Part shown: positions 1-9,640 of the stretch, piece by piece
How the letters are laid out: every line of letters begins with the position of its first letter
Numbering within the stretch: position 1 is the first letter of the stretch
NCBI RefSeq assembly: GCF_000004195.4
Contig: NC_030679.2
Location: 26,401,712 to 26,465,711 of the forward strand
Source of the DNA: Xenopus tropicalis
Taxonomy: Eukaryota; Chordata; Amphibia; Anura; Pipidae
Reading direction: 5' to 3'
Length of the DNA stretch: 64,000 nucleotides
Made by a program: the position numbers and the translations under genes
The notes under the pieces: model-generated
Database searches by the model: none
What the model was told of the DNA's origin: nothing
What the model saw: the letters and a program-made list of their open reading frames with translations, nothing else

Positions 1-47
1 CAGCCAAATTGATTTTTATGATGCGTTAAGCATGAAATGGGACAGCG

Positions 48-545
48 GGGTTGCAGTATTTGGTCTATTTGGCCTTTGCATGGAATTTAATGCATCAACA
101 ACTGCTTTCAAAGCTAAGGTCTGTACCCTTTACTGGGTGTAGGGTTCTTAGTGGGGTTCAGTATGGTCCTGTATTGGGTCCACTATTTTTTCATTTATTC
201 ATTAATGACTTTAAGGACTCAAAAATATGCAGCCCAATTAATTCCAACTAGGATGTGGCATCCTTGCAGCAGGATCTTGACCAACTGGCAATTATATTCA
301 GTATTGATAAATACAAGGTCATGCACCTGGGATGTAAATTTATGCAAGTAATGCATACCCTTAATGGGACTGCAGTAGGTAAACCCATAATGAACCTTGG
401 AGTGCTTATAGATAATAAACTTGGCTGTAGCAACCAATGCCACTTAGCTGCTGCAAAGACCAACAAGGTTTTGAACTGTATTAAAAGGGGTGCAAAAAGA
501 GGGTCATTCTTTGCTTTCATAAAGCACTGCTAAGGCCCCACCTAG
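48..545 (+). pseudogene. CR1-like LINE reverse transcriptase fragment
   Basis: This is a broken stretch of the reverse transcriptase ORF of a CR1-clade non-LTR retrotransposon. One frame (51-251) carries GPVLGPLFFHLFINDF, the degenerate counterpart of the SGVPQGSVLGPLLFxIYINDL block of LINE polymerases. After a frame change, 255-533 carries IDKYKVMHLG and then NLGVLIDNKLGCSNQCHLAA followed by KTNKVLNCIKRG. These match the order of the late RT/thumb motifs of vertebrate CR1. The catalytic aspartate box between the two blocks is not recognisable and the frames are disjoint, so the copy is dead. It ends near 545 without the CR1 3' tail. The clade is a confident call; the subfamily is not. Confidence 0.85.
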
Positions 546-774
546 AATATGCCTTGCTGTTTTGTATTCCATTGATTCAATGGGTTATTTTTTAATTATA
601 ATTTTAAGGAGTCCATAAAGGTATGAAAGGCAAAAAAAAAATGGCCAAATGGGGTAATTCCAGTGAATAGTTGCAACTTTGAACTAGTTTCTGGTTACTT
701 GCCTCTTTTGTAAAGGATAATATTTAAAAAATTGTGTTTTCACAATCACTCCACAACATTGCACCTTATTAAAG
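546..774. other. AT-rich sequence, nothing recognised
   Basis: A short AT-rich stretch between the LINE fragment and the next fold-back. I see no open frame with recognisable motifs and no repeat termini. Confidence 0.4.
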
Positions 775-1095
775 GGCAAGGAAAGGCAGTCACTTGGGGG
801 TGCCAAAATGTTAGGCACCCCCCAAGTGACCTTGTGGGCTGGTGCCCCTGTTAGGAGAAAACAGCACCAGCCCGGGGTACCTGGAGCATAGTACTTCCTC
901 CTTCCGGCTTCGTTCTTGGAACTAAAGGACAGGCGCATGCGCAGTAGAGTGAAAAGACAACTTCTCTGTTAAAGTTCGGCTTTTCGCTCTACTGTGCATG
1001 CGCGCAAGCGAACCCGGAAGTAGGAAGCGCTGCAGCTACCCTGGGCTGGTGCTGTTCTCTCCGTACAGGGGCACCAGCCCTGGGTAAAAGGTAGG
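775..1095. mobile_element. Fold-back repeat (MITE-like), copy 1 of 3
   Basis: An imperfect palindrome of about 320 bp. The left arm runs through GGGCTGGTGCCCCTGT, a GGAAGT-like block and GCGCATGCGCAGTAGAGTGA. The right arm returns as the complement (TCTACTGTGCATGCGC, then a CCGGAAGT block, then GGGGCACCAGCCC). A separate hairpin lies at its left edge (789-830), whose arms are GTCACTTGGGGGTGCC and its complement. Two related, more diverged copies occur at 41,875-42,215 and 46,015-46,330, with the same order of fold-back arms and the SCACTGGGGGTGCC-like edge. Three dispersed copies support a mobile family rather than a single cruciform. I cannot name the superfamily. Confidence 0.7.
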
Positions 1096-1124
1096 CGATT
1101 AGAGGGGATTATAGAAAGATAGCA

Positions 1125-1700
1125 AGGTCTTTTTTTCCCATAAAAACGATCAGTGCACCAGAGCCCCCCCCCCCTTTAGATTAGGGCAACGGAGTTTCCA
1201 TTTGAAGCAGCGTAGGGGGTTTTCACGGTGAGGGCAGTGAGGCTGGGGAATGCCCTTCCTAGTGATTTTGTGATGGCAGATTCTGTTAATGCCTTTAAGA
1301 GGGGTCTGGATGAGTTCTTGAACAAGCATAGTATCCAAGGCTATTATAAATACAAAAATCTATAATACTAAAATCTACAGATGTTGGTATATATGGTTTA
1401 TGTATGTGAGTGGATAGATAGGTCAGTATGGGTCGGTCTGTATGTGAGTGGATAGATAGGTCAGTATGGGTCGGTCTGTATGTGAGTGGATAAATAGGTC
1501 AGTATGGGTCGGTCTGTATGGGAGTGTATAGATAGGTCAGTATGGGTCTGTATGTGAGTGGATAGATAGGTCAGTATGGGTCTGTATGTGAGTGGATAGA
1601 TAGGTCAGTATGGGTCTGTATAGGTTTGTGTGTGCTGGGTTTACTTGGAAGGGTTGAACTTGATGGACTCTGGTCTTTTTCCAACCCTATGTAACTATGT
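1125..1700 (+). mobile_element. CR1-like LINE 3' end (3' UTR) with internal VNTR
   Basis: This is the 3' end of a CR1-type LINE. It contains the blocks CCATAAAAACGATCAGTG, a GAGGGCAGTGAGGCTGGGGA block, and GGCAGATTCTGTTAATGCC followed by GGTCTGGATGAGTTCTTGA. The end is the typical GGGTTTACTTGGAAGGGTTG, TTGATGGACTCTGGTCTTTT and CCAACCCTATGTAACTATG. The terminal TATGTAAC repeat (1687-1700) fits the short tandem 3' tail of CR1 elements. A six-copy tandem repeat interrupts the usual UTR. No RT sequence is attached, so this is either a 5'-truncated insertion or the 3' end of the 48-545 fragment separated by the fold-back at 775-1095. Confidence 0.85.
1403..1618 (+). repeat. 38/34-bp minisatellite inside CR1 3' UTR
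   Basis: Six head-to-tail units: three of 38 bp (1403-1440, 1441-1478, 1479-1516) and three of 34 bp (1517-1550, 1551-1584, 1585-1618). The unit begins TATGTGAGTGGATAGATAGG and ends GGGTCGGTCTG in the long form or GGGTCTG in the short form. The short form lacks one TCGG step. Near-identity of the units suggests a recent expansion and likely length polymorphism. Confidence 0.95.
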
Positions 1701-2035
1701 AAGTTGTTTCCTTTGATCTGCTTACTTCTGTCATGGAACCTCAAATTCCTTTTACCCTGTGGGAGTAATCCTCTAGAATGCACAGTTTCCCAATCCAACT
1801 TGCCCACACTCTGTTTTCCTGAAAAAACATCCTCAGCAGCACTAACCAAATATTCTTCTTATAGAAACACTGGTTTCGTCACTATCCTTTCCTCTGTAAC
1901 CACATCGTCTTGATATTTTAATATTTTGTCAATTTTGTTATTGCACTGAAATACTTGTTTTTACTGTATCCTACTAGCAAACACTAAGTCAACTACGTCA
2001 AAAAACTTAAACGAGTTTTTAATTTAAAAAAATGC
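1701..2035. other. Sequence with nothing recognised
   Basis: AT-rich DNA following the LINE tail. No recognisable repeat termini or coding motifs were seen. Confidence 0.3.
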
Positions 2036-2039
2036 ATAC

Positions 2040-2215
2040 TGACAAGTGATGCACCAAATTCCCTATTTCGAGATTTGGGCAAACAACAAATCCTTCATGA
2101 AAGATTCGCGCAAATAACAATAATCACAAAACGTCACGTGATTTTAAGAATTCGGCCGAATCCTGCTGAAAAAGGCAAATTACAAACCAAATGCTGGCTT
2201 TAGTGAATCCATAAT
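2040..2215. mobile_element. hAT-like MITE fragment (GATGCACCAAATTC family)
   Basis: The left end reads GATGCACCAAATTCC and is followed by the AAATCCTTCATGAAAGATTC block, a CACGTGATTTTAAG block and GAATCCTGCTGAAAAAGGC. The same blocks occur at 16,300-16,400, 17,335-17,620 and 17,625-17,890 in this window. I recognise this as the abundant Xenopus repeat whose complete copies start AGGGATGCACCGAATCC. The right terminus is not clear here. Confidence 0.7.
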
Positions 2216-2990
2216 AATGACATTTACAGTTATAGAGCCTACTGATATGCAAGTTCCAAGTGTTATTCACTATCCTTTGGCCACTGGCAGACAGGCTTTA
2301 AACAAAATGATAATAAAAAGATAGCAAATCAGGTCAGATATGTTCATTCAATAACAAAGTTACTCATTCAACTAGTTATCTATAAAGCAAAATATGTATG
2401 TAATATGAAAGAAGTCCCTGCACATGTGTTGTTTTATGTGCATCTTCTACCTTAGACCAGACATGCTGGATTGCCAGCAAATTCAATTTAGTTGGAAAGG
2501 GTCTATTCATACCTTAACTTACAACAGTGTCAGACAAAGATAAATTGTAGAACAAGTTTTCATGCCTCAAAGTTGCACAAACTTTGCAAAAAGGTTTTGG
2601 GTGAAGTTCTTTAACCAATAGAAATAATAATGTCTGTATGGACAATCTTTATTAAGAAAGTAAAAAATAAATAAATAACTGGACTGCATTTAGCTTGATC
2701 AGTGCTTAATGATTCAGTGTCTGCCTAAAGTAAAGTTTAGTGTGAACACACCTTATGGAATGGCACAGGGTTAGCCGATAGCTTTGAATTCTGTTATTCT
2801 GTTGTCTTTGGCTGCTAATCAAGCCTAAGTCACAAAAGCCATGTTTTGTTCTGCAGCCAAGGAGGTTCTACCCAACAAGTGCCTGAAGTTTAGAAGATTT
2901 TAGAAACAATTATTGAGGGTTAAGCTGGCAGCCCTCTGCAGATTATCTAGCTTTATAAAGGAAGAGAGTCATCCTCTTACACAGCCTTAC
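2216..2990. other. Intergenic sequence, nothing recognised
   Basis: AT-rich, apparently single-copy DNA. There is no convincing open frame and no fold-back or tandem structure apart from short A/T runs. Confidence 0.3.
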
Positions 2991-2992
2991 TT

Positions 2993-3060
2993 TATCATCA
3001 TCATCATCGTAATTTATTTATATAGCGTCAGTTATTCTTACCAAGGGGAGTGCTACAAAA
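2993..3060 (-). mobile_element. L2-like LINE 3' tail fragment
   Basis: A short piece with a CATCATCATCATC run followed by TAATTTATTTATATAGCG and AAGGGGAGTGCTACAAAATA. On the minus strand this is the usual end of L2-clade elements: a cagcgctgtac-like block, then GCGCTATATAAATAA, then a trinucleotide tail. Similar ends occur at 10,200, 58,955 and 60,420. Confidence 0.65.
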
Positions 3061-3269
3061 TAATAAGTCTAGGCTGTCAATTATGTCAATGTAATTTCTT
3101 TTCCAGATGTGAAAGGATAGGTTTTATTTCTGAATGAAATTACAGAACACAGTTCTGTGATCTTAAGAGTGAAACAAGGAATTGTGGAAACCAGGTCAAA
3201 GTCAAAACAGTAAATCAATTTATTTTGAGTCATTTGAAAAATTGCAAAGGTGCCAGTATTTTTGACCAC

Positions 3270-4015
3270 TACTACAGGTAAGGGATCAATTATCCCAAAA
3301 TCTGTTATCCAGAAAATGTGGAATTACAGGAAGGCCATCTCCCACAGACGCTATTATAAGCAAATAATTCTAATTTCTAAAAATGATTTCCTTTTTTCTT
3401 TGTAATCATAAAATACTATCTTGTACTTATTCCCAACTTAAATATAATTAATCGTTATTGGTGACAAACGGTCCTATTGGGTTTAATGTTTAAATGATTT
3501 TTAGAGGACTAAGGGGCACAGTTTTCATACTGTGCCTATTTTTGAAACTTTTTTTGTACTTTGCGTCAAAAAGCACAACAATTTGTGCGACAAACTCATA
3601 TTTGTCACGCCGAGTACGAATGTTTCGGATTCATTCAAGCTTTGGTATCTTGACTTTCCTTTGGCCAGGTTGGAGCTGCAGAGTGCCATTGAGTCCTATG
3701 GGAGGCTTCCAAAAACATGCACAGAAGGATCAAAGTCAGAAAGGTTTTCCTGCTGTTTGCGATTGTTCGGATATGAAAATTTTGTGACTTTCGGATCGCC
3801 AATATGAAATTATCGTGACTAATACAATTTTTTCGTAAGCATTTTCATGATATTTGCAATCATCAGAAATTATTGTATCTAATTCAAATTTTTCCCATTT
3901 CGGGATTTTGATGAATCAGCCCCTTAAGGTATACAGATCCAAATTATGGAAAGATCCCCTATCCGGAAAACCCCAGGTCCCAAGCATTCTGTATAACAGG
4001 CTCCATACTTGTACA
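3270..4015. mobile_element. MITE of the 'ggtatgggatcc...ttatccag' family, split by another MITE
   Basis: The left part (3270-3510) begins ACAGGTAAGGGATCAATTAT and has a CCAGAAAATGTGGAATTACA block, then the TTCCTTTTTTCTTTGTAATC and TATTGGGTTTAATG blocks. The right part (3927-4015) has GGTATACAGATCCAAATTAT, CCGGAAAACCCCAGGTCCC and AAGCATTCTGTATAACAGG. Together they reproduce the element seen at 28,890-29,475 and 43,795-44,565, except that only one internal unit is present. The gap between the parts is filled by the element at 3513-3923. Confidence 0.8.
3513..3923. mobile_element. Harbinger-like MITE nested in the 3270-4015 element
   Basis: This insert starts GGGGCACAG and ends TGATGAATCAGCCCC, so only the outermost bases pair as an inverted repeat. 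It is flanked by CTAA on the left (3509-3512) and TTAA on the right (3924-3927), which fits an imperfect TAA-type duplication. The flanking host sequences join into the expected consensus of the surrounding MITE, which supports insertion. The GGGGC...GCCCC ends resemble those of the elements at 44,721 and 55,542. Confidence 0.65.
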
Positions 4016-4194
4016 AGTATTCTAAGACACACTTTTCAGAATATTTTCACTGAAAAATATAAACTTGTTACACCTGGTAAAGGGTCAGTACCAGCAAAAG
4101 ATAAAAGAGTGTCACAGTCAGATATCAGTTAGGTAGAAACTGGCTTTAGCCATTTGAAACAAATAACCACAAGAATGTCTGCTTGTGTATGAAC

Positions 4195-4870
4195 AACTTT
4201 AGTTTTTATCAAAAGCAACTGGCAAATGAGGTTCAGCGTTGATAAGGGCAAGGTTATGCACTCAGGTAGAAATAAACGTGAGTTATACAATAAATGGTAG
4301 TATGTTAGGGGGTATCATTAACTGAGAAGTACTTAGGGAGGGTTGTGGATAATAAGCTGTGTAACTCTATGCAGTGTCGCTCAGTGGCTACTAATGCAAA
4401 TACTGTCTTGTGTAAAAAAAAAAAAAAGAGAATTAACTTAGGTGATAAAAACATAGTTCTCCCTCTTTAGAGATGATTGGTAAAATACCACCTTAAGTAT
4501 GGAGTACAGTTTTGAGCCCCAAGAGGATATTAATGAGCTGGAAAGAGTGCAGAGATGTGCAACTAACCTAGAAAGAGTGCAGAGATGTGTAACTAAACTG
4601 GTAAAAGGAAAGGGATTAAATGAGTTAAAATATGATGAAAGACTGTAAAGGTTGGGGTTGCTTTCTCTAGAGTAAAGAGGCTTGCAAGGGGACATGATTG
4701 CTCTTTACAAATAAGAGTTACAGGACATTATAGACAGATATCGGGAAATCTTTTTTTCCCCATAAAAAAAGATCAAAGAACAAGAGGCCACTCCTTTAGA
4801 TCAAACACTTGGAATTGCCCTCCAATCATTTCTATGGTAATCAAATCCTCTTGCATGTCAGGCAATTATC
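4195..4870 (+). pseudogene. CR1-like LINE ORF2 C-terminal and 3' fragment
   Basis: Translation near 4206 gives NWQMRFSVDKGKVMHSGRNK, a clear version of the WQMKFNVDKCKVMHLG motif of CR1 reverse transcriptases. Near 4537 the sequence ELERVQRCATN matches the LERVQRRATK motif downstream of the thumb. A poly(A)-like run at 4414-4428 and several frame changes interrupt it. From 4747 a CCCCATAAAAAAAGATCAAA block starts the CR1 3' UTR, as at 1140, but the terminal tail is missing. A 29-bp partial duplication (GAAAGAGTGCAGAGATGTG) occurs at 4541 and 4570. Dead copy. Confidence 0.85.
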
Positions 4871-4884
4871 CCTCCAGTGATAAT

Positions 4885-5500
4885 TGAGTAATTCAGCTTT
4901 AGCTCAACTTTTAGCATGCAATAGAATGTCCTATTCTTAGAAATTTTTTAAATGGTCTTCATTTTGCTATAGTTTTTTAATCATTTGCTGGCATTTTCTG
5001 CCTCTTTCAAGCTGTCCTCTGGCAGCAAAAAAAGGTACCTGTGTATTAAGTACTCCGCGCTTCAGGGTAGCACACTGTGTATGTGCTAAGAGCAAAGTAA
5101 CTGAAATTAAAGCTGCAGAATTGTTTCTGCATGAAAAATAGTTTTATGCAATTTTCCAATATAAATCAAATATTTTCAATAACGTTAAAGTAAAAGTATT
5201 TGCTATTAAAGAATTATTAAATGGTAGCAAAGCATTACCACTTGGCTTTGACTCCTGCAATAGTGTTGCAATTCAGCTGAACTAAAATCCAATAGGAAGC
5301 CCGGACTCCTCTTTCAATGTCTGAAGAGACAGAAAGAAAAGACAGAAGAAAACAGAAAGTAATAAACAAGTACTGCTTTTAATTAATAAGTTACTTTAAA
5401 GCCATTAAATATTTGAATGTTTAAATTCATATACTGGAAAGCTGCTAATAATTATATTATCTTTGATCAGGCAAAAAAAAAAAAAAAACGACCCCTTTAA
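4885..5500. mobile_element. T2/Kolobok-like MITE, decayed
   Basis: Blocks such as TCAGCTTTAGCTCAACTTTT, ATAGAATGTCCTATTCTTAG and TGGTCTTCATTTTGCTATAG are typical of Xenopus T2 (Kolobok) MITEs. The right end is ACCCCTTTAA at 5491-5500, matching the TTAAAGGGG terminus. An A run (5472-5488) lies just inside it. The left terminus is not well defined. Confidence 0.5.
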
Positions 5501-5708
5501 AAACAATGTAACATGATTCAGTTCTTCTCCAGCTTTGTAAATCAGTTGGCTCATTACGTTGTTTTAGGAGTCAGAGCCAGGAAAGCAGAGAATGTAAACA
5601 GCCAGACAGATAATGCTTTAATGGAAATAACACTTAAAAAACACCAACAATTTTGAATTAATGTATTTTACTATGCAAAAAACTATTTTTGGTGGAGAAC
5701 CCCTTTAA
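5501..5708. mobile_element. Second T2/Kolobok-like fragment ending CCCCTTTAA
   Basis: The stretch ends TGGTGGAGAACCCCTTTAA at 5690-5708, a characteristic right terminus with TTAA. The left side abuts the preceding TTAA. It may be the other half of the same composite element. Confidence 0.45.
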
Positions 5709-5929
5709 CCCACATATATGTGGTGCAGCCAGAATTTGTTCTTAAACAGAGTAGCAGTATAAAAACTACAGTTTAGATAGGGCTGAAAGAACTTAAAAAA
5801 GAAACTGTAATAATTTTTATGGTGTACTTTTTGTTTCATAGCAAATAATTCAGTCACTACCATTAAAAATGTTATTCTTTAACCAATAAATGTATTTTTT
5901 TTTTTTTAGCTGTAATATTGGTGTGTAGG

Positions 5930-6375
5930 CGCCATCTCAGTGCATTGTGCCTGAGTCTGAGCTTTCAGAAGGAGCCAGCACTACACATTAGAACTGCTTT
6001 CAGGTAACCTATTGTTTCTCCTACTCCCATGTAACTGGAGGAGTCTCAAGCCAGACTTGGATTTCTTACTATTTATTGCTATTCTGATAAGTACTGGGAG
6101 CTGCTATCTTGCCGCCTTCCCATTGTTCTGCGGATCGGCTGCTTGGAGGAAGGGGGGGGGGGTAATATCACTCCAACTTGCAGCTCGGCAGTAAAGTGTA
6201 ACTGGAGTACAGGTCCCATTGCTGTGGCAACCTGGGATATGAATAATATGGCTAGCCCCATGTGAAATTTCAAAATTAAATATAAAAAAAAACTGTTTGT
6301 ATTTTTTAAAAATGGATGTCAATGCAGGATTCTGCTGGAGAAGCAGGTTTTCCCATGACAGTATTCCATTAAGAC
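5930..6375. mobile_element. T2/Kolobok-like MITE (GCTGCTTGGAGG family), copy 1
   Basis: Diagnostic blocks are TTTCTCCTACTCCCATGTAA, ACTTGGATTTCTTACTATTT, a GGGAGCTGCTATCTTGCC block, the G-run at 6154-6164 followed by TAATATCACTCCAACTTGCA, and AGCCCCATGTGAAATTTCAA. The right end is CATGACAGTATTCCATTAAG at 6354-6373, a worn version of the ...AGTATCCCTTTAA terminus. A reduced copy lies at 48,765-49,062. No coding content. Confidence 0.75.
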
Positions 6376-6990
6376 AGATTTACAAAGGGTTTAATAAACT
6401 ATTCTCCTTCTGAAAGACCTTTGCGTCCGTTTGTTTACCACTGAAAACCACAGCAGACATGATGTGTTCCAAGTATAGGATTCTCTCAGATGCCAATAAA
6501 AGCTTCTTTTCAAACTCAGATGTTGAGGCCAGTATGGCTAAAGCACTTTTCCCTGGAGCAGGCCCTCTAGCTGAAAGCCAGGTGTAATAAGAATTGTGGA
6601 AACACTTTATGCATTGCTTAGCGTTTTAGAAAATGTATGTTCTTTAGAAACAATATAAATAATCCTCAGATGTCTTCAGCATGCCCATAAAGTTAATCCA
6701 ACAGTAGAATGAAAGCATTAACGAGAGATTAATGCAGCAATAAAAAAGTAGGGGTGAAATCCCTTCGTTCACTTTTAAAATACATTTTAGTCTGTTTTTG
6801 TAAACAGGATATAAACAGTATTCAAGTTGTTCTTATGCTTTCTTTTCTAGAGGTTTTTAATTTTTTTCTCCAAGTCATGGCATTTGCTATGGTGAGTGAC
6901 CTTAGCAACAAATTAATGTCAACCAACATAAATCGCAATTTTGATATTCATCTTGACACATGAAGAGCTATGTGAGCTAATATGAAAAAG
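6376..6990. other. Intergenic sequence, nothing recognised
   Basis: Mixed AT-rich DNA with no repeat terminus, tandem array or coding motif that I recognise. Confidence 0.3.
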
Positions 6991-6994
6991 ACTT

Positions 6995-7775
6995 GTAGTG
7001 GACTTGTAATGACAATGGTTTGATCAAAGGCATGTCTTAAAGGAAAAGTAACACTACATTTTTTTAAGTAAAAAATCTATTCTACCCTGCTCCAATAATT
7101 GCCTTATCCTGCACACCGTTTATTAATTTTTTGACTGCTTTATTACAAAATACCTTCTAAAACTTTGCTTCTGGTCATTTCAAATACGGCGATACAGCGA
7201 TCTTCCCTCTGCACAATCCTGCACAACTGACTTCCGGTTTTGTAGTCGGGCGAGGAGGAGATGTGGATTGTCGCATAGTGGATTGTGCAGAGGCAGCACC
7301 GGATTTCAAATCCAGGCGCCCCGAGGCCACCCTGCCCAGCCGCCCCCCACGCATGCAACTCACCCCCCCAGCGCACGCATGCGAATTCGCAGCTCACTCC
7401 CCGCGCACGCATGCGCATTTGCGCAGGTGCCGATATAAACTCATACGGAGCTGTGGGAAGAGGTTCCCACTGCTCCGTATGGGAGCAGAACTTCGGTGCG
7501 GCGGCATGCAGCCCTAGGCCTGGGCCTTTGTGGCCTCGCCACAAATCCGGGTCTGTGCAAAGGGAAGATCGCTGTATCGCTGTATTTGAAATGACCAGAA
7601 GCAAAGTTTTAGAAGGTATTTTCTAATAAAGCATTCAAAATAATAAATGGTGTGCAGGATAGGGCAATTATTGGAGCAGGGTAGAATAGATATTTTACTT
7701 GAAAAAATTTAGTGTTACTTTTCCTTTAAGACATGCCTTTGATCACACCTATGCCATTACAAGTCCACTACTTTT
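6995..7775. mobile_element. Large fold-back element with TTAA-type inner ends
   Basis: The outer arms are GTAGTGGACTTGTAATG near 6995 and its complement ending near 7773. The next inner blocks, GATCAAAGGCATGTCTTAAA (7022) and its complement (7724-7743), also pair. Inside them lies TTAAAGGAAAAGTAACACTA (7037) and its complement ending at 7730, followed by long arms with ATTGCCTTATCCTGCACACC. The centre (7180-7600) is GC-rich and repeats an inverted CTTCTAAAACTTTGCTTCTG / CAGAAGCAAAGTTTTAGAAG pair. The TTAAAGG end is typical of T2/Kolobok MITEs; pairing of sequence outside that end is unusual. The 113- to 153-codon frames in the centre are mirror images and not genes. Confidence 0.8.
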
Positions 7776-8055
7776 ACTTTAAGCATGATTACTTCCCTTA
7801 ATAATATAGAGACAGTAGACAAATTTAAATAAAGTAATGACAGTGTATAGTAGGACAATCAAAGTGAATGCGTACAACAAATTTCACAGCATGTGATGAT
7901 TAAAAGTATGTGTTAACAATAATTCCATAACAACTCAGAGTTTTGGCACCAATTAGAGGGATAATGAATCCTCATCTTAAAGACTCTGGATGGAAACTAG
8001 CAAAATAAAAATCTGTTTCAATCAAAAGCCTTACAAAAGTAGTCAAATCAATAAC
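7776..8055. other. Sequence with nothing recognised
   Basis: AT-rich DNA between two MITEs with no identifiable feature. Confidence 0.3.
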
Positions 8056-8057
8056 AA

Positions 8058-8222
8058 GTAGGGTTGCCACCTAGCAGGAATGGCACCAGCCTGGCCAGTA
8101 ATAATTGGCATCCAGCATAAAAATGATGTAGAATGCCAAGGTTGTTAATAGGGACAAAAGAGAAAAATATAATAATGCGGATATTTATTTCCATAAAAAA
8201 AGCTGGCAACCAAATTGCCAAC
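8058..8222. mobile_element. hAT-like MITE (TAGGGTTGCCACC family)
   Basis: The left terminus is GTAGGGTTGCCACCTAGC and the interior has GCACCAGCCTGGCCAGTA. The right side has AAAAAAGCTGGCAACCAAAT, the complement of the left terminus with substitutions. The layout matches a common Xenopus MITE whose intact ends are TAGGGTTGCCACC and its complement. Confidence 0.65.
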
Positions 8223-9065
8223 CAAAAAAAAAAAAATATGAAATATTGATGACACCCTATAGATACACTATTGGTAAAACAAACTCATCATTAAACAACA
8301 ATTTTGTAGCCAAATTGTAAAAGAAAAAGAAAAAAGCAATAAAATCATGTATGTCCTCCAGGGTGCCCCACCATACCTTGACAATATCAATGCAGTGCTA
8401 ATGGGCAGTAGCACATCAAAACAGTACAGAGAAGCATATGGCCATCTCATGTAAATAGCCAGTCAAACAAGATGGCATGAGAAGGAGCAATCCTTCGAGG
8501 CACCATCCATCTGCAGGTACAATGTACTTTTAAATCTAAAGATATTCCAGTGTAACACAAATGAAAACAATTCTAACAGAATTTCCACAAGAGGACTGCC
8601 AGTATGGAATATAAGAAGAAATGCATCTGTAAATGGAATTAACTTCAATATCAACTAAACCCCACCCCAATGACCATGATTTAAATAAACTTTTTATAAA
8701 TAATAAACTTAAGAAAACTACACAGGTTACGAACATACTTTTGCATAAATAAACAATGAACATAAATAGCAACAGGTGGGTGCCAAGGGTTGAACTGCCA
8801 ACATGATGAGCCTTAATGTGATCCTTGTTAGTCTTTGATAAACTGATTCTGTATGAAAAAAAATATATTGAAACTTCCTCAGTGACCCATCCAGCTTGCA
8901 AAGCATGACCAACCAATTGTGATACTTCATGCATGTATTTAGAGAAAAGGATCCGAAAAAAGTTATATATACACACACTATGGTCTGATAGCAAAGCAAA
9001 CATAATTTATTCTTTTGCTGTACAGAAATGTTAACAGAACAAACCAGGATCATAAGAATGAAGAA
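8223..9065. other. AT-rich sequence with accidental minus-strand frames
   Basis: Open frames of 118 and 155 codons run on the minus strand at 8536-9083. Their products are rich in Ile, Leu, Phe, Ser and Cys, show no conserved motif, and overlap each other in different frames. I consider them chance frames in AT-rich DNA. Confidence 0.4.
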
Positions 9066-9069
9066 CAGA

Positions 9070-9640
9070 TAGATTGCATTCAAAGAAACAAGAGAATGAA
9101 TGGAGGTCCCTGTTCCACAGAGCTAACAATCTAAGTGGACAGGGTAACTTACAGACACAAAAGATCACTGAATTTTAAGTGCCAGGTGTTATGAGAGTTC
9201 TCCAAGTAGTCTTTGAGTTTATTTTTGAAGAGAAAGATTTTCTTTGAATTCAGGGATGGCATTCCAAATATAAGGAGCAGCAAGGGAGAAAGTTTTAAGG
9301 TGGGGGAGCAGGGAAGTTTGCCAGAAATACGTTAAGACACAAGAGAAGAGATGTAGTAAGGTGCAGAGAAATAAATAGATTTGAAGGTTATGTGGACTTT
9401 ATAAGTTCTTTGCTTTATGGCAAGCCAAGAGAAAGTTTAAGGAGTGGAGGGGACTGTTCTCTCTTGGATGAGAGGAGAAAGAGAATTCTTGCAGCACAAT
9501 GAAATAGACTGTAGTGGGGAGAGACAGGAGTTTGAGAAGCAGCTTAGTAGCAGTTGCAGTAGTCTAGACGGGATAGCATAAGAGCATGCTTGAGCGTCTT
9601 AACTGTTGCTTGTAAAAGAAAGGGATGGTTTTGGTAATAT
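9070..9640 (-). pseudogene. L2-like LINE, ORF2 C-terminus and 3' end (antisense)
   Basis: On the minus strand, starting near 9600, the translation gives LKHALMLSRLDYCN followed by a stop-interrupted run containing SLFHCAARILFL. The LSRLDYCN block is the hallmark of the C-terminal part of L2-clade reverse transcriptases. The frame then decays through 9240 and the UTR reaches 9130-9080, where the complement of CCCTGTTCCACAGAGCTAAC corresponds to the L2 signature (GAGCTTACAATCTA in better copies at 59,100 and 60,570). Multiple stops and frame changes make it inactive. Confidence 0.8.

Noticed and set aside
7143..7626. 153-codon minus and 113-codon plus frames
   Set aside because: They lie on the arms and centre of the 6995-7775 fold-back, so they are mirror translations of a palindrome.
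8536..9083. Minus-strand frames of 155 and 118 codons
   Set aside because: They overlap each other in different frames, have hydrophobic AT-driven composition and show no conserved motif or exon context.
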